From contig JAURGE010000028.1 in NCBI GenBank assembly GCA_030833925.1, positions 1-34,725 of the forward strand: a stretch of DNA of 34,725 nucleotides, read 5' to 3'. The DNA is from Alphaproteobacteria bacterium (GTDB taxonomy: Bacteria > Pseudomonadota > Alphaproteobacteria > Bin95). The notes beneath the pieces are model-generated. The model was not told where the DNA came from, ran no database searches, and worked only from the letters and a program-made list of their open reading frames with translations. The position numbers were made by a program, and so were the translations under genes. Positions 20,674 through 29,900 of the stretch are shown here, one piece after another; position 1 is the stretch's first letter; each line of letters opens with the position of its first letter.

Positions 20674-20731
20674 CCCGACGCATAACCGCGCTGACACAGA
20701 ATGTTAGTGCTAAAAAGGGAGGAACAGTTCT

Positions 20732-21928
20732 ATGTCTCTAAAACGCGTTTTGCTCACAGCAGCAGCAATTGTTGGGCTGGCTGCAGGGCCAGCACTGGCC
20801 GACTCTACAGGCATCACCAAAACTTCAATCAAAATCGGTAATACCAATCCCTACTCTGGACCAGCATCGGCATACAGCGCCATAGGTAAAACCATAACCG
20901 CCTATATGAATATGTTGAACCGTCAGGGCGGCATTAATGGCAGGACCATTGATTTTATTTCTCTCGACGATGGGTATAGCCCACCACGCACAGTGCAACA
21001 GGCGCGTAAATTAGTTGAGCAAGAAAAGGTTGCTTTCCTATTTCAAACCTTGGGAACTCCAACTAATTCAGCAATTCATAAATATATGAACCAAAAGAAG
21101 GTTCCTCATTTGTTTGTGGCAACGGGAGCCTCTAAGTGGGGAAAGCCAAAAGACTTTCCGTGGACTATGGGCTTTCAGCCCACCTACGACGTGGAAGGTG
21201 AAATTTACGCTAAGTACGTCTTGGAAAACGTCAAAGACCCCAAAATTGCAATCCTCTTCCAAAACGATGACTACGGTAAGGATTATCGAGACGGTTTTCT
21301 CAAGGGTCTCGGAGACAAAAAAAATCTAGTGGTTTCGATGCTCCCCTACGAGGTGACGGATCCAACTGTTGATAGCCAAATCTTGGCGATGAAAGACTCT
21401 GGAGCAAATGTCTTTTTCAATATTACCATTCCAAAATTTGCGGCCCAGGCAATCCGTAAGTCCTGTGAAATTGGTTGGAAGCCACTCCATCTTTTGAACA
21501 ATGTTTCCTCATCAGTTGGTTCTGTGTTGAAGCCAGCTGGCCTGGAATGCTCGAAAGACATCATCACTGCACAGTATCAAAAAGATCCCACTGACCCTCA
21601 GTGGAAATCTACTGCAGGTTATAAGGAATGGGCTGCATTTATGGATGCCGAACTGCCTGACGCCGACCGGTCAGACATAAACTATGCGTATGGCTACAAT
21701 GCTTCCAAACTGCTGCATCACACATTGGAAAACTGTAAGGATATGACGCGCGCAGGCATCATGGGTTGTGCTGCAAATATCCAAGGTTTGCAGTTACCGA
21801 TGGTGCTACCCGGTATCACGGTCAATACAAGTCCAACAGACTTCTATCCGATACAAGCAGAACAACTGTCAAAGTTTGACGGAGCGAAGTGGGTCCTGTT
21901 CGGTAACATTATCGACGCCAGCAAGTAA
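20732..21928 (+). CDS. Periplasmic substrate-binding protein of the ABC importer (Peripla_BP_6 type)
   Basis: Type I periplasmic binding protein that delivers ligand to the LivHM permeases. The 398 residues begin with a Sec signal peptide: basic KR, a hydrophobic alanine/leucine core, and a likely cut after ALA at residue 23. Then come the family's KIGNTNPYSGPASAYSAIG and LDDGYSPPRTVQQARKLVEQE. The sequence NDDYGKDYRDGFLKGL is the second-lobe landmark. GGGAGGA lies upstream of the ATG. It is the last gene of the operon and is followed by a strong terminator. Ligand identity is unknown; relatives bind amino acids, amides, aromatic acids and others. Confidence 0.94.
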   Translation: MSLKRVLLTAAAIVGLAAGPALADSTGITKTSIKIGNTNPYSGPASAYSAIGKTITAYMNMLNRQGGINGRTIDFISLDDGYSPPRTVQQARKLVEQEKVAFLFQTLGTPTNSAIHKYMNQKKVPHLFVATGASKWGKPKDFPWTMGFQPTYDVEGEIYAKYVLENVKDPKIAILFQNDDYGKDYRDGFLKGLGDKKNLVVSMLPYEVTDPTVDSQILAMKDSGANVFFNITIPKFAAQAIRKSCEIGWKPLHLLNNVSSSVGSVLKPAGLECSKDIITAQYQKDPTDPQWKSTAGYKEWAAFMDAELPDADRSDINYAYGYNASKLLHHTLENCKDMTRAGIMGCAANIQGLQLPMVLPGITVNTSPTDFYPIQAEQLSKFDGAKWVLFGNIIDASK

Positions 21929-21952
21929 TCTGGCACTTGCTTCCTTTAAAGG

Positions 21953-21989
21953 CTCCGGCGGTATGAATACCGCCGGAGTTTTATTTTTT
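21953..21989 (+). terminator. Rho-independent terminator of the ABC importer operon
   Basis: CTCCGGCGGTA (21953-21963) pairs perfectly with TACCGCCGGAG (21968-21978) across a TGAA loop. TTTTATTTTTT follows. It begins 24 bp after the binding-protein stop. The T-run is on the plus side only, so it mainly terminates the rightward operon. Confidence 0.95.
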
Positions 21990-22049
21990 AGTTTTGTGTT
22001 TTTGAAGTTTTCAGTACCCCAAAAAGCTCAAATGGAAGCTTGTGAGACC

Positions 22050-23744
22050 TCAATCAGACTGACGATAGTTAAAAAGGCGACCTGCTGCCTCTGAAGAATA
22101 ACGACCAAGCCGAACGTCCTCAGCAACGGCAGCGCGGTCACGCTTTGCTGGATCACCGTAGCCACCACCACCTGGGGTGCGAACATGTACGCGGTCCCCC
22201 GGCTCCATCTTAATATCCTGATCCTTCGATAGATGTGGAGGCATATAAGCCTCGCCTGACCGCCAAACCGTAACCTTGTTTGTTTCTCCATCCTGACCGC
22301 CAAGCGCACCCTGAGGCCCGTAACGCCCATGGTCCATCACAAAGCTTGCTCGGGCCTCACCACGGCGAAGCTCCACCTCGTAGTCTAGACCAAAGCCACC
22401 GCGAAACTTGCCAGCGCCCCCGGATCCTTCATGTAGAGCATAGCGACGGAACAGAATGGGGTAGTTTTGTTCCAATATTTCAACTGGCTGCGCTTTAGAA
22501 ATACCAATGGTTGAGCAGCCATTTGCTAATCCATCGCCGTCAGCCGAACCACCATAGCCCCCGCCAGTAAGCTGATACATGACGTAGCCCTTACCGGTCA
22601 GTGGATCAAAACCTCCCAAAGCAAAGTTACCACTGGTCCCTGCGGGTGCTGCCGTCGCTCGGTGCGGGATTGCCTCTACAAGTGCTGCAAATACTGCCTC
22701 TGCAATTCTCTGCGAAACTTCTGCAGCACAGCCGGATACCGGTCGAGGGTAGGAAGCGTCGAGGAAAGTACCCTCAGGCCGGATAACCCTCAATGGCTCG
22801 AACGCACCGGCACTTATTGGGGCTTCTGGAAAAAGATGGCGCACAGCGAGGTATACCGACGACAGAGTGGTTGCTAGCACCGAATTCATTGGTCCTTGGC
22901 AAGGAGGACTAGAGCCACCAAAATCGAAGGTCAGAAAGTCTGCCGCTCTTGTAACTTTAAGGCAGATTTTCAAAGGCTCATTGACCACGCCATCGGAATC
23001 CACATAGGCAACTGAATTATATTCACCCTCAGGAATTTCCTGAATAAGTGCCCGCATCTGGGTTGCCGCCCGCTGCCTTAATTCGGCTATAGCGGCCTTG
23101 ACGGTGTCGTCACCATATCGATCGAGCAGCGCTGCTAATCGGGCCTCACCAAGGTCTAGAGCAGCGGCTTGAGCCTTGATATCACCAATGCGCTGATCAG
23201 CAACTCTGATATTAGAAGAGATAATCTGGAAGATTTCCTGGTCCATCGTGCCGCGTTTAAAGAGTTTTACAGGCGGGAGTCGCAATCCCTCCTGCTCAAC
23301 CGAAGTCGCATGAGCCGAAAAACCACCAGGCACCGAACCACCCGTATCTGGCCAATGGCCAGTATTCGATAGCCAACAAAAAATCTCACCATCACGATAA
23401 ACCGGTCGCACGAACCGAACATCCATCAGATGAGTTCCCCCGAGATAAGGGTCGTTAACGATATAGACGTCACCTGGCTCAGGCGGCGCCGTTTCCCCAT
23501 CTCGAATGCGCTCTATGAGTACCCTGGTTGAATATTGCATAACGCCCACGAAAACGGGCAGCCCCTTCGCACCTTGAGCTATCAAAGATCCATCTTCGGC
23601 GCTGTAGATGCCATCTGATCTATCGTCCGCCTCAGCGATGACCGGGGAGAATGCGGCACGGCTAAACGCCAAATCCATCTCATCACAAACCTGCTGAAGG
23701 CCTGCTTGAATTACCGTTAGTGTGATCGGATCCAGAGACATCAA
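22050..23744 (-). CDS. Hydantoinase B/oxoprolinase family protein (HyuB-like)
   Basis: The B subunit of an ATP-dependent hydrolase of the N-methylhydantoinase / 5-oxoprolinase / acetone carboxylase superfamily, which opens lactam or cyclic imide rings with HyuA. The 564 residues show DPITLTVIQAGLQQVCDEMD at the start and VNDPYLGGTHLMDVRFV around residue 100. SSNIRVADQRIGDIKAQ and TPGGGGYGDP are also present. It overlaps the hyuA stop by 4 bp (ATGA), so translation is coupled. Substrate unknown; the neighbouring Mo hydroxylase and Hnr-like genes suggest a lactam produced from an N-heterocycle. Confidence 0.93.
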   Translation of the reverse strand: MMSLDPITLTVIQAGLQQVCDEMDLAFSRAAFSPVIAEADDRSDGIYSAEDGSLIAQGAKGLPVFVGVMQYSTRVLIERIRDGETAPPEPGDVYIVNDPYLGGTHLMDVRFVRPVYRDGEIFCWLSNTGHWPDTGGSVPGGFSAHATSVEQEGLRLPPVKLFKRGTMDQEIFQIISSNIRVADQRIGDIKAQAAALDLGEARLAALLDRYGDDTVKAAIAELRQRAATQMRALIQEIPEGEYNSVAYVDSDGVVNEPLKICLKVTRAADFLTFDFGGSSPPCQGPMNSVLATTLSSVYLAVRHLFPEAPISAGAFEPLRVIRPEGTFLDASYPRPVSGCAAEVSQRIAEAVFAALVEAIPHRATAAPAGTSGNFALGGFDPLTGKGYVMYQLTGGGYGGSADGDGLANGCSTIGISKAQPVEILEQNYPILFRRYALHEGSGGAGKFRGGFGLDYEVELRRGEARASFVMDHGRYGPQGALGGQDGETNKVTVWRSGEAYMPPHLSKDQDIKMEPGDRVHVRTPGGGGYGDPAKRDRAAVAEDVRLGRYSSEAAGRLFNYRQSD

Positions 23745-25789
23745 AGTACTCCCACTCGGATGATCATGTTTCCAAGAGCATCACCCTTTGCAACATCACC
23801 GGGCTCAAGCAACACGGTAGTATCCATTTGTTCAACAATGGCTGGACCAGTGATTTCAAAATTAAGTGGGAGCTTATCCCGCCAATAAATTGGTGCCTGA
23901 AGCCATACCCCATCAAAAAACACTCGCCGTTGACCATTTTGAGCATCGGCCAAGGCAGTCATACGGCCGGCAGGATCAATCAATTTAGAGAGATCCAAAG
24001 GAGGACGCACACCAATAACCGAGGTGTTAACGTTCACGATCTTTGCTTGGATGCCTTCAAGTTCAATCCGAAAACGCTCTTTATAAACCGCACGAAAGCG
24101 TTTCAGGACCTCTCCCATTTCAGGCTGATCTGTATCTAATGACACTCTTAAGATGTGTGATTGACCAACATATTGCATATCAACACTGTACACCCGGCGG
24201 CGCTCTTGAATATCGACGCTCTCTCGGTCCAGCATTTCTTCACCCGCTGCGATCTGATCCATGAAAATAGAGTGCAGCTCTGCTGCCTCCAGGTGATCGA
24301 ATGGCCTGTTCAGCGTTCGCACGTAATCATGGCGAAGATCTGCAAGCACACATCCAAGAGCATTAGCAAGACCAGGACGAGCAGGAACTAGTACAGTTGG
24401 TGTACCCAATTCTTTGGCAAGAGCTGAGGCGTGAAGAGGTCCCGCACCTCCGAAAGCAAAAAGGGCAAAGTCGCGAGGGTCCGCGCCGAGAGATATCGAT
24501 ACCATCCGTATGGCGCCCGCCATTTTGGCATTCGCAATTCTTACAACCGCAGCCGCGGCTTCAACCGCGCTAAGGCCTAATTTGTTACCGAGCTTTTCTT
24601 GAAAAACTAATTCAACGCGTTCTCTAGTGGCCTGACCCGAAATCGATTGCATGTTTGCTGTCTCGAACCGGCCCAATAGCAAGTTGGCATCTGAAATAGT
24701 TGGTTCTTGTCCACCGCGTCCGTAGCAGATTGGACCAGGATCAGCGCCAGCACTTTCTGGCCCCACTTCCAATAAGCCTGCCGCATTAACTCTCGCGATA
24801 GAACCTCCACCAGCTCCAACTGTACGCACATCAACCATCGGAACGTGAATAGGCAGTGCATATTCAACCTCAATTTCCGATGAAACCGTGGGCGTTGCGT
24901 CTCGGATTAATGCGACGTCAGTGGATGTTCCACCCATGTCATAAGTAATGAGGTTTACTATTCCGGAAGCTTTGCCGGTTGCGGCAGCTGCAATTACACC
25001 AGAAGCGGGCCCTGACATTACAGTCTTTGCTGCCTCTTTAGACACCTCAGATGCAGAGACCATCCCTCCATTGCCGTTCATCACTAGCATTTCGCCACCG
25101 AAACCAGCACTAGCCAACTCGTGCCGCAGGCTTGCGATATAGCGTTCCAAAAGTGGTTGGACTGACGCGCTGACGGCTGCCGTTACGCCTCGCTCATATT
25201 CCCTACTTTCAGCTAGAAGTTCATGGCCGGCTACAACAAAAGCATTTGGCCAAATATCCCTGACAATTTTTGCTGCTAACGCCTCATGTGCGGGGTTGGC
25301 GTAGCTGTGCAGAAAATGGATCACAACTGCTTCGCACTCTAAAGCCAAAAGTTGTTTAGCCGAAACGACAACAGCAGCCTCGTCCAATGGCGTAACGACT
25401 TGGCCTTGAGCATCCATCCGCTCAATGACTTCTAAGCGGAGATCACGAGGGATAATGGGGCGAAAATTACCCTTCATACCGTATGCTTGAGGACGGGTAC
25501 GCCGACCTAATTCCAGAACATCGCGAAAGCCAAAGGTGGTAATCAGCCCCGTCTTGCAAAGTTTCCGCTCAAGCACGGCGTTCGTCGTGGTTGTAGTGCC
25601 GTGAACGATAAGATCAGCCTGAGTCAATTTTACTGCACCTTGCTCCAGCGCAGCCAGAACTCCATACGCTTGATTTTCAGGTGTCGTCGGTGATTTGGCT
25701 AAACGAACGCGACCTTGGTGATCAATCATCACCAGGTCCGTAAAAGTGCCACCAACATCAATGCCGATGATTTCGCCCTTAGACATCAC
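23741..25789 (-). CDS. Hydantoinase A/oxoprolinase family protein (HyuA-like, ATPase subunit)
   Basis: ATP-binding subunit of the HyuAB-type hydrolase, 682 residues, with the acetate/sugar-kinase-like actin fold. Motifs in order are IGIDVGGTFTDLVMID at the N-terminus (phosphate loop), HGTTTTTNAVLERK near residue 65, YDMGGTSTDVALI near residue 290, and VGAGGGSIA with SAGADPGPICYGRGG shortly after. The later FALFAFGGAGPLHASALA is also standard. It overlaps the marR stop by 11 bp and the hyuB start by 4 bp. Alternative family functions include acetone carboxylase, but no gamma subunit gene is nearby, favouring hydrolase. Confidence 0.93.
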   Translation of the reverse strand: MMSKGEIIGIDVGGTFTDLVMIDHQGRVRLAKSPTTPENQAYGVLAALEQGAVKLTQADLIVHGTTTTTNAVLERKLCKTGLITTFGFRDVLELGRRTRPQAYGMKGNFRPIIPRDLRLEVIERMDAQGQVVTPLDEAAVVVSAKQLLALECEAVVIHFLHSYANPAHEALAAKIVRDIWPNAFVVAGHELLAESREYERGVTAAVSASVQPLLERYIASLRHELASAGFGGEMLVMNGNGGMVSASEVSKEAAKTVMSGPASGVIAAAATGKASGIVNLITYDMGGTSTDVALIRDATPTVSSEIEVEYALPIHVPMVDVRTVGAGGGSIARVNAAGLLEVGPESAGADPGPICYGRGGQEPTISDANLLLGRFETANMQSISGQATRERVELVFQEKLGNKLGLSAVEAAAAVVRIANAKMAGAIRMVSISLGADPRDFALFAFGGAGPLHASALAKELGTPTVLVPARPGLANALGCVLADLRHDYVRTLNRPFDHLEAAELHSIFMDQIAAGEEMLDRESVDIQERRRVYSVDMQYVGQSHILRVSLDTDQPEMGEVLKRFRAVYKERFRIELEGIQAKIVNVNTSVIGVRPPLDLSKLIDPAGRMTALADAQNGQRRVFFDGVWLQAPIYWRDKLPLNFEITGPAIVEQMDTTVLLEPGDVAKGDALGNMIIRVGVL

Positions 25790-26252
25790 GACCTGCTATC
25801 TTTGCTAGAAGAAAAAGAAATTGTTCACGCTCTGATTTTGAGAGCGGTACAAGCGTCTCAGAGGTTATTAAGTGGGCGTCACTTTCTGAATCTGCAAAAG
25901 CTGAGGAACCTGCACCTGTTAAACGGATGACTCGGCGACGTTTGTCTGTTGGGTCTGCTGCTCTATCTACTAGTCCTCGACTAACCAACCGATCAATGAC
26001 GCCCGCGAGTGTTGCTGCGTCCATTGCAGTGGCTTGACCTAAAACAATCTGAGAGGACGGTCCCATCTCCGATAATTTTGCCAAAGTTGCAAACTGTGTA
26101 GGCGTAAGGTCAGTTATATGACGCTGAAAAATGGTGAGATGACGCTGATTTGCCTGCCGCAACATGAAACCAACCTGATCTTCTAGCCTGTAGACCGGTT
26201 TAACAGTTGCCGCCTTTGCTAATGACTTAGCCATAATGGACGCTAACTCCAT
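25779..26252 (-). CDS. MarR-family transcriptional regulator
   Basis: A 157-residue winged-helix regulator; members usually repress catabolic or efflux genes and release DNA on binding an aromatic ligand. The recognition region TPTQFATLAKLSEMGPSSQ is followed by ATLAGVIDRLVSRGLVDR. The wing is DPTDKRRRVIRLTGAG. It heads the hyuAB operon and is divergent from the molybdenum hydroxylase operon, with a long palindrome in between. The ATG at 26252 has AAGGG 8 bases upstream; the internal ATG at 26234 is a weaker choice. It probably autoregulates and controls both arms. Confidence 0.92.
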   Translation of the reverse strand: MELASIMAKSLAKAATVKPVYRLEDQVGFMLRQANQRHLTIFQRHITDLTPTQFATLAKLSEMGPSSQIVLGQATAMDAATLAGVIDRLVSRGLVDRAADPTDKRRRVIRLTGAGSSAFADSESDAHLITSETLVPLSKSEREQFLFLLAKIAGRDV

Positions 26253-26281
26253 TGACAGGGCCCTTCGCCCAGCTACATGAT
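26252..26281 (+). promoter_or_regulatory. Candidate promoter of the molybdenum hydroxylase operon
   Basis: A perfect -35 TTGACA at 26252-26257 is followed 18 bases later by CATGAT (26276-26281), four of six matches to the -10 consensus. The -10 overlaps the left edge of the palindrome at 26278-26305, so a bound repressor would occlude it. Confidence 0.45.
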
Positions 26282-26305
26282 TTCATTTGTATACGAATGA
26301 AATCA
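26278..26305. promoter_or_regulatory. Palindromic operator, probably bound by the adjacent MarR regulator
   Basis: A 28-bp inverted repeat centred on GTATAC (26289-26294). The left half is TGATTTCATTTGTA and the right half TACGAATGAAATCA; only one of 14 pairs (26288/26295) mismatches. It lies between the divergent marR-hyuAB and molybdenum hydroxylase operons. The TTCGTATACGAA-like core resembles what I recall of the E. coli MarR-family HosA site. Function as an operator is inferred from position and symmetry. Confidence 0.8.
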
Positions 26306-26340
26306 ACTGTCTTCTTGCAGAAAATGCCAACGGGGCCAAA

Positions 26341-27183
26341 TTGACCTATCACCGTCCCGAAAGTCTTGATGTTGCACTGTCCCTAAGGGCAGAAGGCGCG
26401 CTCGTGGTTGCCGGGTGCACGGATCTTTTTCCGGCAACCCGTGTGCAAAACCTGGGAACGGCTGACCAGCAGATGCTGGACATAACAGCGATGCCGTTCC
26501 TTCGAGGAATCATATCTTCGCCAGAAGGTATTCGAATCGGAGCGGCAACCACCTGGACAGATGTGATAAAGGCACCTCTTCCACCGGCCTTTGATAGCCT
26601 CAAGCAGGCTGCTCGTGAGGTTGGCTCGGTCCAAATTCAGAATGCAGGGACCATTGCCGGAAATCTTTGCAATGCATCTCCCGCAGCTGACGGCGTTCCA
26701 TCTCTGCTCACACTTGATGCCGAGGTGGAACTCAGAAATTCAGGTGGTATGCGAACTATACCGCTGCAAGACTTTCTAATTGGGCCAAGGAAAACTGCAC
26801 TCCAACCACATGAGCTCCTTACAGCAATCCTAATCCCCCAAAAATCGACTTTGGGAATAAGTGGTTTCTACAAACTTGGGGCCAGGCGCCATCTTGTAAT
26901 ATCTATCGCTATGGCTGCGGTCCGTTTGGTTATGGACGAAGGCAAAGTCAGCTCTGTCGCAATCGCTGTAGGAGCCTGTAGTCCCGTCGCCCAACGCTTG
27001 AGGGCTCTGGAAGGCAAACTGCTCGGTCAAACACTCGATCTCTCACAAATCACTGATGCCGAAATCATTGAGGCACTTTCACCCATCGACGACATCCGCG
27101 CTGATAAAAACTATCGAACCCACGCAGCAGCAGAGATAATTCGGAGAATTTTATTGCGTCTGGCAGAGGAGGTTAACATTTGA
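26341..27183 (+). CDS. Xanthine dehydrogenase family FAD-binding subunit (medium subunit)
   Basis: FAD subunit of a three-cofactor molybdenum hydroxylase, passing electrons from the [2Fe-2S] clusters to an acceptor. It shows the N-terminal TYHRPESLDVALSL and the FAD loop AGCTDLFPATR, where the usual second glycine is alanine-cysteine. The central AGTIAGNLCNASPAADGVPSLL is a strong family signature. I start it at the TTG at 26341, with GGGG 5 bases upstream, giving 280 residues. An upstream TTG at 26287 lies inside the palindrome and at the predicted transcription start. The stop overlaps the next gene's TTG by 4 bp. Confidence 0.85.
   Translation: MTYHRPESLDVALSLRAEGALVVAGCTDLFPATRVQNLGTADQQMLDITAMPFLRGIISSPEGIRIGAATTWTDVIKAPLPPAFDSLKQAAREVGSVQIQNAGTIAGNLCNASPAADGVPSLLTLDAEVELRNSGGMRTIPLQDFLIGPRKTALQPHELLTAILIPQKSTLGISGFYKLGARRHLVISIAMAAVRLVMDEGKVSSVAIAVGACSPVAQRLRALEGKLLGQTLDLSQITDAEIIEALSPIDDIRADKNYRTHAAAEIIRRILLRLAEEVNI
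27165..27172 (+). promoter_or_regulatory. Ribosome binding site supporting a TTG start
   Basis: AGAGGAGG lies 7 bases before the TTG at 27180. This strong Shine-Dalgarno sequence decides the start of the fused [2Fe-2S]/molybdopterin subunit, which lacks any nearby ATG. Confidence 0.75.
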
Positions 27184-29900
27184 CCGCTAACCTCCGATTT
27201 ACCCTCAATGGAGTGCCAACGACTGCAGTAGCTAAACCTGGTCAGCGTCTTAGTGACCTCCTTCGAGAAGAGATGGGGCAACGGGATGTCAAAGTGGGTT
27301 GCGATGCCGGTGACTGCGGGGCGTGCTCCGTGCTTCTTAATGGCAACGTGGTGTGTGCCTGCTTAACTCCTGCACAGCGTATCAATGGCAGTGAGGTTGA
27401 GACCTCCACCACAGCTTCAGAGCGCCTTAAAGCTAGTTTTCATCATCATGGCGCTGCCCAATGCGGCATCTGCACTCCGGGCATGCTGGTAACCGCAACA
27501 GCTCTGCTGTCTGCAAATCCAGAGCCAACCCGCGGGGAAATAGAGGATGCTCTGGGGGGTGTCCTGTGCCGTTGCACAGGCTACTCCAAGATCGTTGATG
27601 CTATTTTTGATAACCGCACAACAGCGCCTTCTAAATTGCCTGCGATTGGCGCTGCCGTTGGCTCACGTATGGAACGTGTGGACGGAAAACCCAAAATTAA
27701 CGGAACAGAGTGCTTTGGTGCCGATGCCTGGCCCGCTGGAGCACTCTGGGTTCGTGCGGTGCGTTCACCAAGCTTCGCCACCAAATTCAGCTTCGGAAAT
27801 ATTCGGGCATGGCAAGGCGCACATCCTGGAATTGAAGCCATATTTACTGCTGCTGATATCCCAGGAGCAAACCGCTTTGGGGTTATTCCCGGCATGGAGG
27901 ACCAGCCGGCTCTAGCTGAGGGAGAGACACGCTTCAAGGGTGAGGCAATAGCGATCATAGCAGGTGACCGAGACGTACTTGATAACTTAGATTTATCGAA
28001 TTTCCCCGTTAGTTGGGTTCCATTGTCGCCAACTCTCAATCCAGCCGAAGCATTAGTGAATGGCGCTCGCCAACTCCACCCTAAGCGGCCAGGAAATATC
28101 CTGGTGCAAGGTCGAGTTGCGCAGGGCAATTCAAAGAGCGGACTTGCACAAGCAACTCACGTCATCGAAGCAGAAATTGAAACAAGCTTCGTCGAGCACG
28201 CCTACATAGAACCTGAAGCAGGATCGGCGTGGATGGATGGTGATACTCTTGTAATACAAGCCTGCACGCAGGCCCCAGTGATGGACCAAGAAAGTGTCGC
28301 CACTATCCTTAATCTCCAAAAGGATAAAGTCCGGATTATTCCTACAGCAGCAGGCGGCGGCTTTGGTTCAAAATTAGACATCTCTCTACAGCCCTTTATC
28401 GGCTTAGTAGCGCTCAAAACTGGGCGACCAGCACGCATGGTTTATGAGCGCTCAGAGTCAATGGCCGCAACCACGAAGCGCCATCCCGCACTCATGCGAG
28501 CTCGTATCGGCATCCACAGTAATGGCGAAATCTCTGGGATGGAGTTCGAAGGCGATTTCAATACAGGTCCCTACGCAAGTTGGGGACCAACAGTGGCAAA
28601 CCGGGTTCCCGTCCATGCCTCTGGTCCCTACCGCACACCGAACTACTTGGCGACCACACGCGCAATTCTCACGAATGGACCTGTTGCGGGAGCCTTTCGA
28701 GGTTTTGGCGTTCCGCAAGCAGCAATCATTCAAGAAACGATTTACGACAAGCTGGCCGAAACAGTGGGCATGGATCGACTAGATTTCCGTATCATGAATG
28801 CTCTCCGCGACGGGGATAGAACAGTATGCGGGCAGGAACTCCAAGGTGTAGGCATTGTCGACTGCCTAGAGGCCCTTAAACCAAGCTGGGCTGTATCATT
28901 GGCAGAAGCGAAAACGTTTAATGTTGAAACAGGTCACATTCGGCGCGGGGTTGGTGTTGCGTCGTGCTGGTACGGTTGCGGCAACACTTCCCTATCAAAC
29001 CCTTCAACAGTCAGAATCGGAGTTACTCACGAAGGCCGAGTGGTACTGCACCAAGGGGCAACTGACATAGGTCAAGGGGCCAACACTGTAATGACCCAGA
29101 TCGCTTCGGATGCTCTAGGCTTGCCGATAGAGTCATTCGATCTGATTGGGCCAGATACTGCGTTAACACCGGACTGCGGGAAAACGTCAGCCTCCCGGCA
29201 AACCGTTGTAACAGGAAAAGCAACCCTGCTGGCCGCTCAGGCATTGCGCAAAGATATTCTGCGACGGGCCAACATGGGAGATAATGCAACGCTTACCCTG
29301 GATGCTGGCAGAATTGTTGTTGCTGATGGTACACACCGCCAACAAATTGTTCTTCAGTCACTGTCACCTGACGCTCGGGGATATGCAATTTCCGCCGAAG
29401 AAACTTACGACCCGCCGACCCTGCCACTCGACAAAAATGGCCAAGGTTCTCCCTATGCTGTCTATGGCTATGGAGCACAACTGGCGGTTGTTGATGTCGA
29501 CACCGCGTTGGGCACAGTTAAGGTTCGGCGGATAATAGCGGCACATGACCTCGGTCATGTGATCAACCCACTCCTTGCAGAAGGACAGATTGAAGGTGGG
29601 ATTGCTCAAGGCCTTGGCATGGCGCTGATGGAAGAATTCATTCCAGGTCGGACCGAAAATCTTCATGACTACTTGATCCCAACGACTGGCGATATGCCGA
29701 CCATTGAGACAATCCTTATCGAGACGCCAGACCCAGAAGGTCCACTTGGCGCCAAGGGCCTTGGCGAACATGTTTTGATACCGACAGCACCGGCAATTCT
29801 GAATGCAATACGCCATGCCACTGGTGCAGAAATTTCAAAGGTTCCAGCCCTGCCTCATCGTCTATTGGCGGCCATAAAGGCTAAGGAAGCTGTTCAATGA
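27180..29900 (+). CDS. Fused [2Fe-2S] and molybdopterin-binding subunit of a xanthine dehydrogenase-family hydroxylase
   Basis: Catalytic subunit of a molybdenum hydroxylase, which typically inserts water-derived oxygen next to a ring nitrogen. In 906 residues it joins two parts usually encoded separately. Residues about 1-150 are the iron-sulfur domain, with [16 protein letters not shown] for the plant-type cluster and QCGICTPGM plus CRCTGY for the second. The rest is the Mo domain, with [20 protein letters not shown] and GQGANTV. The catalytic glutamate is in [10 protein letters not shown]. The layout recalls E. coli XdhD with its separate FAD protein YgfM. It overlaps both neighbours by 4 bp. 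Substrate unknown; purines, nicotinate-like rings or aldehydes are candidates. Confidence 0.92.
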   Translation: MTANLRFTLNGVPTTAVAKPGQRLSDLLREEMGQRDVKVGCDAGDCGACSVLLNGNVVCACLTPAQRINGSEVETSTTASERLKASFHHHGAAQCGICTPGMLVTATALLSANPEPTRGEIEDALGGVLCRCTGYSKIVDAIFDNRTTAPSKLPAIGAAVGSRMERVDGKPKINGTECFGADAWPAGALWVRAVRSPSFATKFSFGNIRAWQGAHPGIEAIFTAADIPGANRFGVIPGMEDQPALAEGETRFKGEAIAIIAGDRDVLDNLDLSNFPVSWVPLSPTLNPAEALVNGARQLHPKRPGNILVQGRVAQGNSKSGLAQATHVIEAEIETSFVEHAYIEPEAGSAWMDGDTLVIQACTQAPVMDQESVATILNLQKDKVRIIPTAAGGGFGSKLDISLQPFIGLVALKTGRPARMVYERSESMAATTKRHPALMRARIGIHSNGEISGMEFEGDFNTGPYASWGPTVANRVPVHASGPYRTPNYLATTRAILTNGPVAGAFRGFGVPQAAIIQETIYDKLAETVGMDRLDFRIMNALRDGDRTVCGQELQGVGIVDCLEALKPSWAVSLAEAKTFNVETGHIRRGVGVASCWYGCGNTSLSNPSTVRIGVTHEGRVVLHQGATDIGQGANTVMTQIASDALGLPIESFDLIGPDTALTPDCGKTSASRQTVVTGKATLLAAQALRKDILRRANMGDNATLTLDAGRIVVADGTHRQQIVLQSLSPDARGYAISAEETYDPPTLPLDKNGQGSPYAVYGYGAQLAVVDVDTALGTVKVRRIIAAHDLGHVINPLLAEGQIEGGIAQGLGMALMEEFIPGRTENLHDYLIPTTGDMPTIETILIETPDPEGPLGAKGLGEHVLIPTAPAILNAIRHATGAEISKVPALPHRLLAAIKAKEAVQ

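Noticed and set aside
22024..22041. AAGCT / AGCTT hairpin with a short T-run downstream of hyuB
   Set aside because: Only a five-bp AT-rich stem; could act weakly but not supportable.
27581..28129. 182-codon open frame antisense to the molybdenum hydroxylase gene
   Set aside because: Low-complexity Pro/Ser/Ala-rich shadow of a well-supported gene.
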